Source: Bacillota bacterium (GTDB lineage Bacteria; Bacillota_I; Bacilli_A; RFN20; CAG-826). Taken from it: a stretch of DNA of 5,207 bases. Positions 1 through 4,482 of the stretch are shown here, in pieces (the stretch's first letter is position 1; the number at the start of each line of letters is the position of its first letter). Under the pieces are notes generated by a model. That model made no database searches and had not been told where the DNA came from. It was given only the letters and a program-made list of their open reading frames with translations. The stretch is taken from positions 1 through 5,207 of the forward strand of contig DNPJ01000026.1 in NCBI GenBank assembly GCA_003501485.1, written 5' to 3'. The translations under genes and the position numbers were made by a program.

Positions 1-66
1 AATTCTGGCATTATCTCCTTTGAATTTAAAAAACATTGCTAATATTATATTTCTTGGTTTAATCAT
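1..66 (-). CDS. Start of a small unknown protein, cut by the left edge
   Basis: Only the first 22 codons are in the window (MIKPRNIILAMFFKFKGDNA...), so no function can be given. The start is supported by a strong SD (TAAGGAGGG) that overlaps the stop codon of the 80-343 gene and lies about 8 nt before the ATG. The two genes are 13 nt apart and probably translationally coupled in one transcript. The visible N-terminus is basic and hydrophobic; whether a membrane segment follows cannot be seen. Confidence 0.65.
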   Translation of the reverse strand, partial: MIKPRNIILAMFFKFKGDNARI

Positions 67-79
67 TTTTCTTCCCTCC

Positions 80-343
80 TTATAAAATGTCGATTAAATC
101 GTCTATAGTTGATAAAGCACGAGGAGTTTCTAATGCCCCCATGCTATAATCATAACAATAATAATCAGATTGTTCTTCATTAATAGCTTTTAAGATATGT
201 ATTGCAACAAACAAATTATCATCATTAATTTTGTCTATTGCAAAATCTTTAAGGCTATCATACGAAGTAATAGAATAACCTTCTTCTTCCATTTCTTTGA
301 CAGCATCGTCAAAGCCTAATTTGTTAATTTTGTTTTTAGTCAT
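80..343 (-). CDS. Small acidic hypothetical protein (87 aa) with a YDYSMG motif
   Basis: The product is 87 aa, acidic and probably mainly helical. After a short basic N-terminus (MTKNKINK) come a DDAVKEMEEEGY helix, an SYDSLKDFAIDKI segment, a helix around AIHILKAINEEQ, the motif YYCYDYSMGALETP at about residues 61-74, and an acidic tail (TIDDLIDIL). The YDYSMG plus xTP pattern recalls small uncharacterised proteins of Firmicutes phages and plasmids; this is recollection, not a search, and no function is known to me. The ATG follows CTCGGAGGAAAATATT, whose SD is the end of the repeated 92-nt leader (copy A). It is therefore likely regulated with the 1624-2262 gene, which carries the other copy. 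The next gene's SD overlaps this stop codon. Confidence 0.85.
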   Translation of the reverse strand: MTKNKINKLGFDDAVKEMEEEGYSITSYDSLKDFAIDKINDDNLFVAIHILKAINEEQSDYYCYDYSMGALETPRALSTIDDLIDIL

Positions 344-349
344 AATATT

Positions 350-441
350 TTCCTCCGAGTTTTACCGACTTCTCTGTCCAGCTATATCTTTTTATACTAA
401 TTAAATGTTTGCTAAGCATTTAATGTTAGTAAGCCTTTTAA
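350..441 (-). promoter_or_regulatory. Repeated 92-nt 5' leader, copy A
   Basis: This 92-nt block aligns without gaps to 2269-2360 (83 of 92 identical by hand count) and fills the gap between the 442-648 stop and the 80-343 start. In minus-strand sense it holds TTAAAAGGCTT, then a hairpin at 430-396 (outer ACTA/TAGT, inner perfect 8-bp ATTAAATG/CATTTAAT, 9-nt loop CTTAGCAAA). AGTATAAAAAGATATA, a weaker GAC/GTC hairpin and the SD CTCGGAGG follow. The proteins downstream of the two copies are unrelated, so the leader itself is what was duplicated or conserved. It could be a translational control element, a promoter (TATAAA as a -10, with no good -35 visible), or both. Confidence 0.75.
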
Positions 442-648
442 TTATTCTACAATAATTAAACAAGGACGATATAAACTTCCTTTGTTTGTTATATTGTATC
501 GCTTTCTATTAAAAGTGAAACTCCAATTATTAAAATTAACAATTTTTGTAATTTTACCATTGGTAATTTCTATTTTACCATATGGATGATAATGATTATT
601 ACCATATAATGGAATTGTGTATTTTACAACTCGATTAATTATAATCAT
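442..648 (-). CDS. Small hypothetical protein (68 aa), beta-rich
   Basis: I do not recognise this 68-aa protein. It looks like a compact run of beta strands: INRVVKYTIPLY, YGKIEITNGKITKIVNF, NWSFTFNRKRYNI and a hydrophobic end (PCLIIVE). It is rich in Asn, Ile, Tyr and Lys, has a single Cys, and has no signal peptide or transmembrane helix. The start has an excellent SD (AAAGGAGGGG) that overlaps the stop of the 663-893 gene, 14 nt away, so the two are probably coupled. Leader copy A begins at its stop codon. Confidence 0.8.
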   Translation of the reverse strand: MIIINRVVKYTIPLYGNNHYHPYGKIEITNGKITKIVNFNNWSFTFNRKRYNITNKGSLYRPCLIIVE

Positions 649-662
649 TGTTTTCCCCTCCT

Positions 663-893
663 TTAAATCTTAGCAGGAACGATTTCTGGATTTTTATAAC
701 TTCTCCAGAAATCTACTGCTTCATCATTATGATACATTACGATGACAACTTTGTCAACGCTTTTGTATCTTTTTTTATTGGTGTTAAAGTTCCACCATTT
801 TTGAGCATCTTGTTCGTTTTTAAAAAAGACTTCACAGCTCCATCTATTGATAGAGTGTGCATCGTATGTTACGACAGCGTGAAATTCTGTCAT
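663..893 (-). CDS. Small hypothetical protein (76 aa), similar in pattern to the 58-aa protein at 4649-4825
   Basis: This 76-aa protein has a predicted strand (FHAVVTYD), a central VFFKNEQDAQKWW segment at residues 22-34 (strand, turn, helix), and a strand (KVVIVMYHND) near residues 48-57. The V-aromatic-aromatic-K then x-x-[SQ]-D-A-[EQ] pattern, in the same order between two hydrophobic strands, also occurs in the 58-aa protein at 4649-4825. They may be distant paralogues of a small alpha/beta fold; that is inference from eye alignment. The ATG lies 2 nt after the stop of the 896-1156 gene, and its SD (AAAGGTAGGTG) sits inside that gene's last codons, a sign of translational coupling. A plus-strand frame at 648-965 overlaps it but lacks an SD. 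Confidence 0.8.
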   Translation of the reverse strand: MTEFHAVVTYDAHSINRWSCEVFFKNEQDAQKWWNFNTNKKRYKSVDKVVIVMYHNDEAVDFWRSYKNPEIVPAKI

Positions 894-895
894 AA

Positions 896-1156
896 TTACG
901 CACCTACCTTTCTAGCAGTTTTGTTTTTGAGAGCAATTTGCTTTCTCACTCTCATAATGCATTGACGCGTAATACGCTCAATATCAACTGTTCCAAGACG
1001 ATTCATCTTGGAATGTAATTTGATGAAGCCAGCATCATTTCTTAATGCTTCAACTTCCTCTTCTGTTAATTTAAAGAGATTGTAAACCTTTTTAGGTTCA
1101 GGGACTCTTAAGCCCTTTGTGTTGGTGTTTTCACCTAATGTTCTTGAGTTATTCAT
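896..1156 (-). CDS. Small basic hypothetical protein (86 aa)
   Basis: I chose the ATG at 1156 because AAAGGAG stands 7 nt before it. An upstream in-frame TTG at 1246 would add 30 residues but has no SD and would cross a hairpin-rich leader. The 86-aa protein has a polar N-terminus (MNNSRTLGENTNTKGLRVPEPKK). Helical segments follow: LFKLTEEEVEALRNDAGFIKLHSKM, then VDIERITRQCIMRVRKQIALKNKTARK. The C-terminal third is strongly basic, so nucleic-acid binding is possible, but there is no recognised helix-turn-helix. Its last codons carry the SD of the next gene. It appears to be the first gene of a three-gene coupled cluster (896-1156, 663-893, 442-648). Confidence 0.8.
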   Translation of the reverse strand: MNNSRTLGENTNTKGLRVPEPKKVYNLFKLTEEEVEALRNDAGFIKLHSKMNRLGTVDIERITRQCIMRVRKQIALKNKTARKVGA

Positions 1157-1306
1157 ATGTAACTCCTTTCTGTTCCTTATTGTATAATATCTTATATACC
1201 GACTTATTGTGCCGCAGTGGCAAGTGATATATCCCTTCTTATACAAAGAACTTGAAGCTTAATTAGCTTCCAAATGACTTCTATTTTCATAGAAGCCATC
1301 AAGAAA
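1157..1306 (-). other. Hairpin-rich intergenic region (150 nt) before the 86-aa gene
   Basis: This stretch separates two gene clusters and contains no credible ORF. In minus-strand sense the first hairpin is 1297-1276: 9 bp, GGCTTCTAT/ATAGAAGTC with one G-U pair, closed by a GAAA tetraloop. The second is 1270-1254: GAAGCT/AGCTTC with loop AATTA. GCTTC in the first hairpin is also complementary to GAAGC in the second, so the two are potential alternatives. Further down are TGCC/GGCA and GTATA/TATAC dyads before the SD. No U-tract follows either main hairpin, so a standard terminator is unlikely. TTGCCA and TATATA lie 19 nt apart and could be a poor promoter. Confidence 0.5.
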
Positions 1307-1609
1307 TTAATTAATCTCTTGATATTTCATCAATAAATTAATTTTCTTTAATGAATCATTAATAAATGAAGCATAATCTTCATATAAAGATTCATCTTCG
1401 TATTCTTGCACATTTTTAAAGTATGTACTAAGAAGTCTGTGACTTTTATATTCAGATGAAACTTGAATAAAGTTTCTATCTTCTTTGATAAATATTCTTA
1501 GTCCTGGAAGTTTTTCACTTTCAAAGACAGTAGTGTATTCATCATTAAAACAAAAAGTTTTAACGTGAATAAATTTTATTTTATCTAAGAATAATATGAA
1601 ATTCATCAT
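1307..1609 (-). CDS. Hypothetical protein (100 aa)
   Basis: This 100-aa protein is not recognised. The N-terminal half looks beta-rich and hydrophobic (MNFILFLDKIKFIHVKTFCF, YTTVFESEKLPGLRIFIKED, FIQVSSEY). The C-terminal half looks helical and acidic to amphipathic (FKNVQEYEDESLYEDYASFINDSLKKINLLMKYQ). Two ATGs stand in tandem; the first, at 1609, has AAGGAGGTGA at ideal distance. That SD overlaps the stop codon of the 1624-2262 gene, 14 nt upstream, so the two proteins are probably made from one transcript and may act together. Confidence 0.85.
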   Translation of the reverse strand: MMNFILFLDKIKFIHVKTFCFNDEYTTVFESEKLPGLRIFIKEDRNFIQVSSEYKSHRLLSTYFKNVQEYEDESLYEDYASFINDSLKKINLLMKYQEIN

Positions 1610-1623
1610 TGTTATTCACCTCC

Positions 1624-2262
1624 TTATTCTTCATCAAAACTATCATTCATTGATTGGAAGCATTCATCATCAATGCCTGTGATGAACAGTTCCCTTTCTT
1701 TTGCTGATAACTCAGGCAGAGCATCTTGGATATGTTCATATCCTGGTTCTGCAAAATACCATCTGAGCCAATTCTCAAATTGATCTTTGTTGATATCAAC
1801 AGTGTGATATTCCTCACATATAGGACATAATCTTCCTATTGTGAGAATACCTTTTTTGTAATTTTGGAGATGGATCTGGAAATCTCCAATAATTAATGGA
1901 TCGAATCTATAACAAAAGACTCGTCCAATATATTCAATTACATTGATATTATTTTCAAATCTTTGAATATCATCAATGCAAATCATTGGAGTGAACTTGT
2001 AATTGACTCCTACAAAAAGATTGAACGAAGTAGCTTTTCCTTCTTCATCATATCCAAGTTCGATTTCAACAGGATATAAATCTGTTGTAAGAACATAAGA
2101 ATTTTTCTTTTGACTTTTAATATTCATATTGCCGAATTTGACATTATAAATATCTCTCGTCTCTTCGTTGCGACATGAGTCCCAATCGGTTTCTTCAATT
2201 GAGACTTCTTTGGTTGCTAATAAAGCTTTAACCAAAGCTTCGATTAAAATAATGTTTTTCAT
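1624..2262 (-). CDS. Hypothetical protein (212 aa) with a degenerate zinc-finger-like C-terminal domain
   Basis: The N-terminal part has a helix (ILIEALVKALLATKE), then a beta-rich region to about residue 140. The last 67 residues resemble a small domain I recall from many gut-Firmicutes phage and plasmid proteins. There, CPxC plus His is followed by a helix of the type IQxAxPxLSAxERELLITGIC and a second CxxC. Here CPIC is at residues 146-149, and the helix and ITG step lie near 178-196. The second pair is broken: IDDEC keeps Cys201, but the position expected to hold its first Cys is Asp198. Metal binding may be lost or may use another ligand. No enzymatic role is evident. The start follows CTCGGAGG, the end of leader copy B, and the stop overlaps the next gene's SD. 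Confidence 0.85.
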   Translation of the reverse strand: MKNIILIEALVKALLATKEVSIEETDWDSCRNEETRDIYNVKFGNMNIKSQKKNSYVLTTDLYPVEIELGYDEEGKATSFNLFVGVNYKFTPMICIDDIQRFENNINVIEYIGRVFCYRFDPLIIGDFQIHLQNYKKGILTIGRLCPICEEYHTVDINKDQFENWLRWYFAEPGYEHIQDALPELSAKERELFITGIDDECFQSMNDSFDEE

Positions 2263-2268
2263 ATTTTG

Positions 2269-2360
2269 TTCCTCCGAGTTTTATAGACTTCACTGTCTAG
2301 TTATATCTTTTTATACTAGTCAAATGTTTACTAAGCATTTAATATTAGTAAGCCTTTTAA
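2269..2360 (-). promoter_or_regulatory. Repeated 92-nt 5' leader, copy B
   Basis: This is the second copy of the block at 350-441, with the same length, no gaps and 9 differences. In minus-strand sense it has TTAAAAGGCTT, a hairpin with TTAAATG/CATTTGA (one G-U pair) and outer ACTA/TAGT around loop CTTAGTAAA. AGTATAAAAAGATATA, a 5-bp hairpin TAGAC/GTCTA and the SD CTCGGAGG follow. The main hairpin survives the changes through G-U pairing. Copy B is preceded by a separate hairpin (2360-2377) that copy A lacks. It ends at the SD of the 1624-2262 gene and very likely controls it. Confidence 0.75.
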
Positions 2361-2377
2361 CGTCTTGCTCAGGACGT
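2360..2377 (-). terminator. Stop-proximal hairpin, 5-bp stem with CTGAGCAA loop
   Basis: In minus-strand sense this is ACGTC, loop CTGAGCAA, GACGT, then TTAAAAGGC. It begins 4 nt after the stop of the 2382-3233 gene. Similar hairpins with the same loop pattern lie at 4865-4884 and 3431-3448, each 3 nt after a stop. There is no clean U-tract, so a Rho-independent terminator is only one option. A processing, stabilising or protein-binding site is equally possible. Confidence 0.5.
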
Positions 2378-2381
2378 GAAA

Positions 2382-3233
2382 TTATTCTTCAAGAATTTTT
2401 TGTAATTGAGAAATAATTTCTTTTATATTTTCTGGTGATGTTTCTTCTGGTTTTTGATAACCATTACATTCTTCTTCATTCCATAAATGAAGAGTTTTTT
2501 GTCTTAACTCTTCTATAAAATTTAATATCACTGGCATCTGAGCAATTTCTATTTCTGTTTCTGAGAAATAGAAATATTCATATTCTTCAACAGAAAAATC
2601 TATCCTAAAGGAATATCTATTCCCTTCATAACTATATTGGCTGTGCTCGTCGGTTAATGTAATTTCGAATAATTCATCTCGGAGATTATCACTTCTAATT
2701 GTGGCGGTTAATGATAATTCACCGTCATAATCGTGAACTCCAAGTTCACAATATTTTAATAAATTTAATTTTGTGAATTTTTCACAAAATTTATTTAATT
2801 TTGTTGTTTTTTTAATGATTTGTTCATATCTTTTTTTGATTATAGAATTAAAGAAATTTGATATCTCTTTAATTGGAGGAAATTCCGCCTCCCAATCTTT
2901 TTGAAAAACTTTCCAGCTTGGTGCTGGTTGTTCTTCTGATCTTTCGTCGAAAATAGTGACATCGTTACTATCGACTTCTTCAAAATCGAATTCTTTGCCG
3001 TCTTTGTAGTCGGCTTCAATGGCAGGTCCAATTAATAAACCATTCATTGAGAAAGAATCGACTTTTCCTTTCCACATATGCATTGTTGTTAGGACATAAT
3101 TATAATATCCTAAAAAGATAAAAAGGACTTCTCCATTATCTTTTTGAATATTTACATCCATTTCTATTTCAACTAATTTCCATTTTTTCAAATGTTTTAA
3201 TTGAAATAATTGTGTTAATAATGTTTTTTCCAT
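2382..3233 (-). CDS. Hypothetical protein (283 aa), largest complete gene of the window
   Basis: This 283-aa protein is not recognised. A basic start (MEKTLLTQLFQLKHLKKWK) leads into beta-rich segments (LVEIEMDVNIQ, VLFIFLGYYNYVLTT) and an acidic stretch (DGKEFDFEEVDSNDVTIFDERSEEQ). A Lys-rich helix follows (FFNSIIKKRYEQIIKKTTKLNKFCEKFTKLNLLKY, about residues 128-163), then more strands and an acidic helical tail (SPENIKEIISQLQKILEE). It has no membrane segment, signal peptide or catalytic motif I can name. The ATG follows an AGGGGG SD that sits in a hairpin loop (3237-3251), and a long structured leader precedes it, so expression is probably controlled after transcription begins. A minus-strand frame at 2840-3031 is a shadow of it. 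Confidence 0.85.
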   Translation of the reverse strand: MEKTLLTQLFQLKHLKKWKLVEIEMDVNIQKDNGEVLFIFLGYYNYVLTTMHMWKGKVDSFSMNGLLIGPAIEADYKDGKEFDFEEVDSNDVTIFDERSEEQPAPSWKVFQKDWEAEFPPIKEISNFFNSIIKKRYEQIIKKTTKLNKFCEKFTKLNLLKYCELGVHDYDGELSLTATIRSDNLRDELFEITLTDEHSQYSYEGNRYSFRIDFSVEEYEYFYFSETEIEIAQMPVILNFIEELRQKTLHLWNEEECNGYQKPEETSPENIKEIISQLQKILEE

Positions 3234-3236
3234 AAT

Positions 3237-3251
3237 GTTACCCCCTGTAAC
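3237..3251 (-). promoter_or_regulatory. Hairpin presenting the SD of the 283-aa gene in its loop
   Basis: In minus-strand sense this reads GTTAC, AGGGG, GTAAC: a 5-bp stem whose 5-nt loop holds most of the SD. The ATG lies only 3 nt after the stem. Folding would leave the SD exposed but sterically constrained. Chance is possible for so short a stem, but the placement is exact. Confidence 0.45.
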
Positions 3252-3430
3252 CGATTCTTGATGTTATCTCCATCGCTTGTGTGGTTTTATTTATTTCACA
3301 AGATTTTACGTTTTGAGTTTCAAGGATTACGTTAAACCTATGATGATTTTAATCACCACCCCAACTCGAAAGAGTTGGACGCACTGAGCCTAATAGCTAT
3401 TTAATGTCGCTCAGTCGACGGAGCAGTTTA

Positions 3431-3448
3431 ACGTCTTACTCAGGACAT
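3431..3448 (-). other. Hairpin with CTGAGTAA loop following the mini-ORF stop
   Basis: In minus-strand sense this is ATGTC, loop CTGAGTAA, GACGT (one U-G pair), then TAAACTGC. It starts 3 nt after the stop of the six-codon mini-ORF, the same placement seen after the stops at 4888 and 2382. Confidence 0.5.
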
Positions 3449-3451
3449 TTT

Positions 3452-3472
3452 TTATGTGAATATGTGTGTCAT
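3452..3472 (-). CDS. Six-codon mini-ORF (MTHIFT): leader peptide or collapsed gene remnant
   Basis: The ATG at 3472 is preceded at 8 nt by AAAGGAGGTGA, the best SD in the window, yet the frame stops after MTHIFT. The start codon lies in the loop of a 7-bp hairpin (GTGAATA/TATTCAC), and the stop is followed after 3 nt by the same hairpin type found behind full genes. It may be a leader peptide controlling the 283-aa gene, a gene emptied by internal deletion, or an SD-like stretch used only structurally. The context makes ribosome binding plausible; function is unknown. Confidence 0.4.
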   Translation of the reverse strand: MTHIFT

Positions 3473-3550
3473 AGTATTCACCTCCTTTCTTCCAACATTG
3501 ACAGAAAGAATATAAATCTGTATGTTGGATTATAATGTTCCATTTAGGTT

Positions 3551-3867
3551 AAAATAAAAAACCTTTCCTCTTTAAGCAGTTGCTATGACTACAACACTCT
3601 CTATAAAGAGGCTCGAATTTTTTAAAGAGTTAATTAATATACTCAGAAAGCATATCCTTTCTCTTGCAACTTTTTTCAGACTTTATTGCCTAATGTCTGG
3701 TTATTTTTTTGAAGTATTACTTATTATATTAATAAGTATATTCTAATACTTCCGAGAATTTATAGCCTGGGTAAAGACTCCTCTTCTCATTGTTTATTTT
3801 TTTATACTGTGCTTATACGATGCCACTAACGCTTTTATCACGTTTAAAATTAACAAGAAATATTATT
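3551..3867 (-). ncRNA. Candidate structured non-coding RNA
   Basis: No ORF with an SD lies here; the strand reads as a chain of hairpins downstream of a promoter-like sequence (3874-3903). In minus-strand order: 3788-3754 (GAGAA/TTCTC); 3752-3711, the strongest, with 8-bp GAAGTATT/AATACTTC, a one-sided 7-nt bulge, 8-bp ACTTATTA/TAATAAGT and an ATA loop. Then 3699-3677 (CAGAC/GTCTG), 3662-3645 (AGAAAG/CTTTCT), 3644-3627 (weak) and 3611-3567 (8-bp CCTCTTTA/TAAAGAGG). Large RNAs such as ROOL and GOLLD are known from Firmicutes phages and plasmids and have roughly this size if 3252-3550 is included. I cannot confirm membership without a covariance-model search. Confidence 0.5.
3556..3611 (-). terminator. 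Possible Rho-independent terminator inside the non-coding region
   Basis: In minus-strand sense an 8-bp stem CCTCTTTA/TAAAGAGG encloses an inner GTTG/CAAC stem. AAAGG and then TTTTTTATTTT follow. The five bases between stem and U-tract are unusual, and the A-tract before the hairpin could pair with the U-tract. On the plus strand the same hairpin is followed by CTCGAATTTTTT, so it may act in both directions or simply be an RNA domain. Confidence 0.35.
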
Positions 3868-3873
3868 CCTTAC

Positions 3874-3903
3874 ATCATACATAGGACCTTATCCAATGTA
3901 CAA
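3874..3903 (-). promoter_or_regulatory. Sigma-70/SigA-like promoter candidate for the non-coding RNA
   Basis: In minus-strand sense TTGTAC (3903-3898) and TATGAT (3879-3874) are separated by 18 nt. This is an acceptable housekeeping promoter, with transcription expected to begin near 3867. It lies in the gene-free stretch just upstream of the hairpin chain and downstream of the 144-aa gene. A 6-bp GAAA-tetraloop hairpin (3906-3921) lies immediately upstream of the -35. Confidence 0.4.
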
Positions 3904-3938
3904 TGCTTTTCTTTCGAAAAATAATCTTAATTGTAATA

Positions 3939-3955
3939 AAGGGGGATTCTCCCTT
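3939..3955 (-). terminator. Weak terminator-like hairpin after the 144-aa gene
   Basis: In minus-strand sense AAGGG, loop AGAATCC, CCCTT, then TATTACAATT. It starts one base after the stop codon of the 3957-4391 gene. The stem is only 5 bp and the U-tract is poor, so termination would be partial. Confidence 0.4.
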
Positions 3956-3956
3956 G

Positions 3957-4391
3957 TTATTTTATTTTTCTTAGGATTCTATCCAAGAAAGGATATTCTC
4001 CTTCTTTAAAGTAATATCTTGCTAATTTTTTAAGCAAGATATCACCTTCTCCCTTGAGGTGTGTCCATTTAATGGACTTAACTCCCTTAGTTGGAGTTGC
4101 TTCTCTGGGATTGTGGAAAGAAAATTGGGTTTTATTTCCTCCTAAGAAGTCTTCCTTCCATTCAAAATATCGAATGGTTGAAGGGTAACCATTTTGATCT
4201 GGCTCTTCCCTTTCAACATAAGATATTGTTGAATGTTTGGAAGTTTTTAATAAAGCTAAAGCTTTTTTGTATAATCTTTCTTTAGCTTTATAAAAATCTT
4301 TTCGTTCATAATAATCAGCATAATGTGCTGATGTATTAGCAGCTTGTGCTAATATAATGAAACGAATGATTTTAATGTCCTTATTAGACAT
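3957..4391 (-). CDS. Hypothetical protein (144 aa)
   Basis: This 144-aa protein is not recognised. The N-terminal half is basic and helical (DIKIIRFIILAQAANTSAHYADYYERKDFYKAKERLYKKALALLKTSKH). A strand-turn region follows (TISYVEREEPDQNGYPSTIRYFEWKEDF, TQFSFHNP), then a basic helical end (HLKGEGDILLKKLARYYFKEGEYPFLDRILRKIK). There are no Cys residues, membrane segments or known motifs. The ATG has an AAGGAGG SD 6 nt upstream. Its 5' flank carries two identical dyads (4412-4430 and 4464-4482), so a repressor or an alternative RNA fold may control it. A weak terminator-like hairpin directly follows its stop. A plus-strand frame at 4091-4285 is a shadow. Confidence 0.85.
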   Translation of the reverse strand: MSNKDIKIIRFIILAQAANTSAHYADYYERKDFYKAKERLYKKALALLKTSKHSTISYVEREEPDQNGYPSTIRYFEWKEDFLGGNKTQFSFHNPREATPTKGVKSIKWTHLKGEGDILLKKLARYYFKEGEYPFLDRILRKIK

Positions 4392-4411
4392 TCTTTTCCT
4401 CCTTCCTTTTT

Positions 4412-4430
4412 AAACATAATCAGTATGTTT
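4412..4430. promoter_or_regulatory. Dyad operator candidate 1, AAACATA-N5-TATGTTT
   Basis: Perfect 7-bp arms with a 5-bp spacer (8-bp arms if the flanking T and A are counted). The site lies immediately upstream of the SD of the 144-aa gene. An identical pair of arms with the same spacer length occurs at 4464-4482. As RNA it would form a hairpin abutting the ribosome binding site. Confidence 0.5.
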
Positions 4431-4471
4431 ACCCTTCTATCTAATATAATTACATATAGATAGAAACATAC
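4423..4471 (-). other. Long hairpin linking the two dyads
   Basis: The inner arms of the two dyads can pair with each other (GTATGTT/AACATAC). The fold continues into TTCTATCT/AGATAGAA and ATAT/ATAT, with one one-sided bulge. This fold excludes the two short dyad hairpins and would free the SD region of the 144-aa gene. It is a clear alternative structure on paper; whether it forms in RNA is unknown. Confidence 0.5.
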
Positions 4472-4482
4472 TTTTTATGTTT
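4464..4482. promoter_or_regulatory. Dyad operator candidate 2, AAACATA-N5-TATGTTT
   Basis: Same arms and spacer length as 4412-4430. The centres (4421 and 4473) are 52 bp apart, close to five helical turns, which would put two bound dimers on the same face of the DNA. A poor promoter candidate (TATATT, minus strand) lies between the sites. Confidence 0.5.

Larger units (their letters stand above)
3252..3550 (-). ncRNA. Structured leader upstream of the 283-aa gene
   Basis: This 299-nt region has no long ORF but many hairpins. In minus-strand order they are: 3528-3492 (CCAACAT/ATGTTGG with inner ACAGA/TCTGT); 3481-3456 (GTGAATA/TATTCAC, its loop holding the mini-ORF start); and 3448-3431 (loop CTGAGTAA). 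Then come 3415-3383 (ACTGAGC/GCTCAGT with a 19-nt loop containing AATAGCTATT) and 3378-3361 (CCAACTC/GAGTTGG, tetraloop TTTC). A perfect TATAAT at 3534-3529 lacks a good -35. It could be a regulatory 5' leader of the 283-aa gene or the 3' half of a larger RNA starting near 3867. The strand is inferred from the neighbouring genes. Confidence 0.5.

Noticed and set aside
350..395. AAGATATAG followed by GGAC, reminiscent of a group I intron core segment
   Set aside because: The other core elements and P7 pairing are absent, the block is only 92 nt, and it sits in a leader rather than splitting a gene.
350..412. Short conserved frames (MLSKHL...) inside the two 92-nt leaders
   Set aside because: The ATG lies in a hairpin arm with no SD at usable distance, and copy B stops after 13 codons. 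Conservation is better explained by RNA structure.
648..965. Plus-strand frame of 105 codons
   Set aside because: It overlaps the minus-strand 663-893 gene and the end of the 896-1156 gene, both with good SDs and tight spacing. The plus-strand frame lacks an SD and opposes every other gene.
1157..1246. N-terminal extension of the 86-aa protein from TTG at 1246
   Set aside because: There is no SD at 1246, the segment overlaps dyads, and the internal ATG at 1156 has AAAGGAG at ideal spacing.
2168..2416. Plus-strand frame of 82 codons
   Set aside because: It runs antisense across leader copy B and the ends of two minus-strand genes, with no SD.
2840..3031. Minus-strand frame of 63 codons
   Set aside because: It lies wholly inside the 283-aa gene in another frame and has no SD.
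3498..3536. Plus-strand TTGACA followed by TATAAT
   Set aside because: The spacer is 27 nt, far from the 16-19 needed, and no plus-strand gene follows.
4091..4285. Plus-strand frame of 64 codons
   Set aside because: Antisense shadow of the 144-aa gene, with no SD.
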